DNA of 14,163 nt from Candidatus Phascolarctobacterium caballi (lineage in GTDB: Bacteria > Bacillota > Negativicutes > Acidaminococcales > Acidaminococcaceae). Within the stretch, counting starts at the first letter, position 1; each line of letters begins with the position of its first letter. Made by a program: the position numbers and the translations under genes. Of the stretch, positions 14,161 through 14,163 are shown piece by piece. Location: positions 1 through 14,163 of the forward strand of contig JAGHTS010000084.1 in the NCBI GenBank assembly GCA_018065225.1, read 5' to 3'. The notes below the pieces were generated by a model. That model did not search any database. It worked only from the letters and a program-made list of their open reading frames with translations, and had not been told where the DNA came from.

Positions 14161-14163
14161 GGT

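Noticed and set aside
1..14163. CRISPR array, tRNA/rRNA genes, insertion sequence, or origin with DnaA boxes
   Set aside because: No regularly spaced repeats, tRNA-like cloverleafs, transposase frames or clusters of TTATCCACA were seen. The origin itself probably lies to the right of dnaN, outside the window.

Overview
This window is an AT-rich bacterial chromosome segment from the replication-origin neighbourhood. All fifteen genes lie on the minus strand, so transcription runs from the right edge to the left. The order dnaN - recF - DUF721/DciA-like gene - gyrB is the classic Firmicutes-type origin order. An LPS-linked type of O-heptosyltransferase in the same array suggests a diderm Firmicute. 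My best guess is Negativicutes, but this rests on gene order and protein resemblance, not on a database search.

Layout, in transcription order. Replication core (14157-9332): dnaN, whose 5' end runs to the window edge and is interrupted there by an apparent one-base frameshift in an A8 run; recF (4-nt ATGA overlap with dnaN); a DciA/DUF721 protein carrying a four-cysteine zinc ribbon; and gyrB. Middle block (9314-2760): ten genes with no shared pathway. They are a 91-aa unknown, thiamine pyrophosphokinase, a TauE/SafE (TSUP) membrane transporter, a DUF805 membrane protein, an MntA/HepT (nucleotidyltransferase/HEPN) toxin-antitoxin pair, a GNAT acetyltransferase, an autoinhibited Fic AMP-transferase, an AlkD-like DNA alkylation repair protein, and an Aah/TibC-type O-heptosyltransferase with a four-Cys iron-finger-like motif. 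The block is followed by gyrA. The two gyrase subunit genes, which often adjoin, are therefore separated by about 6.6 kb.

Intergenic gaps range from overlap to 43 nt, and no internal terminator is evident. The array looks like one long co-transcribed unit ending at a strong, bidirectional hairpin terminator (168-201) just after gyrA. Beyond it, positions 1-167 hold no convincing gene. They do hold a striking regulatory-looking inverted repeat made of two copies of the palindrome GTTACGTAAC, next to a minus-strand TATAAT, plus some small hairpins.

The points most worth a second look are: GyrA lacks both residues that anchor quinolones (Val and Ala at the E. coli Ser83 and Asp87 positions); the dnaN 5' frameshift; the double palindrome; the accessory block splitting gyrB from gyrA, with two different AMP-transferring enzymes and a protein O-heptosyltransferase; and the zinc-ribbon DciA-like protein. 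I did not find a clearly new multi-gene system. The nearest candidate is the MntA/HepT - GNAT - Fic - AlkD cluster.
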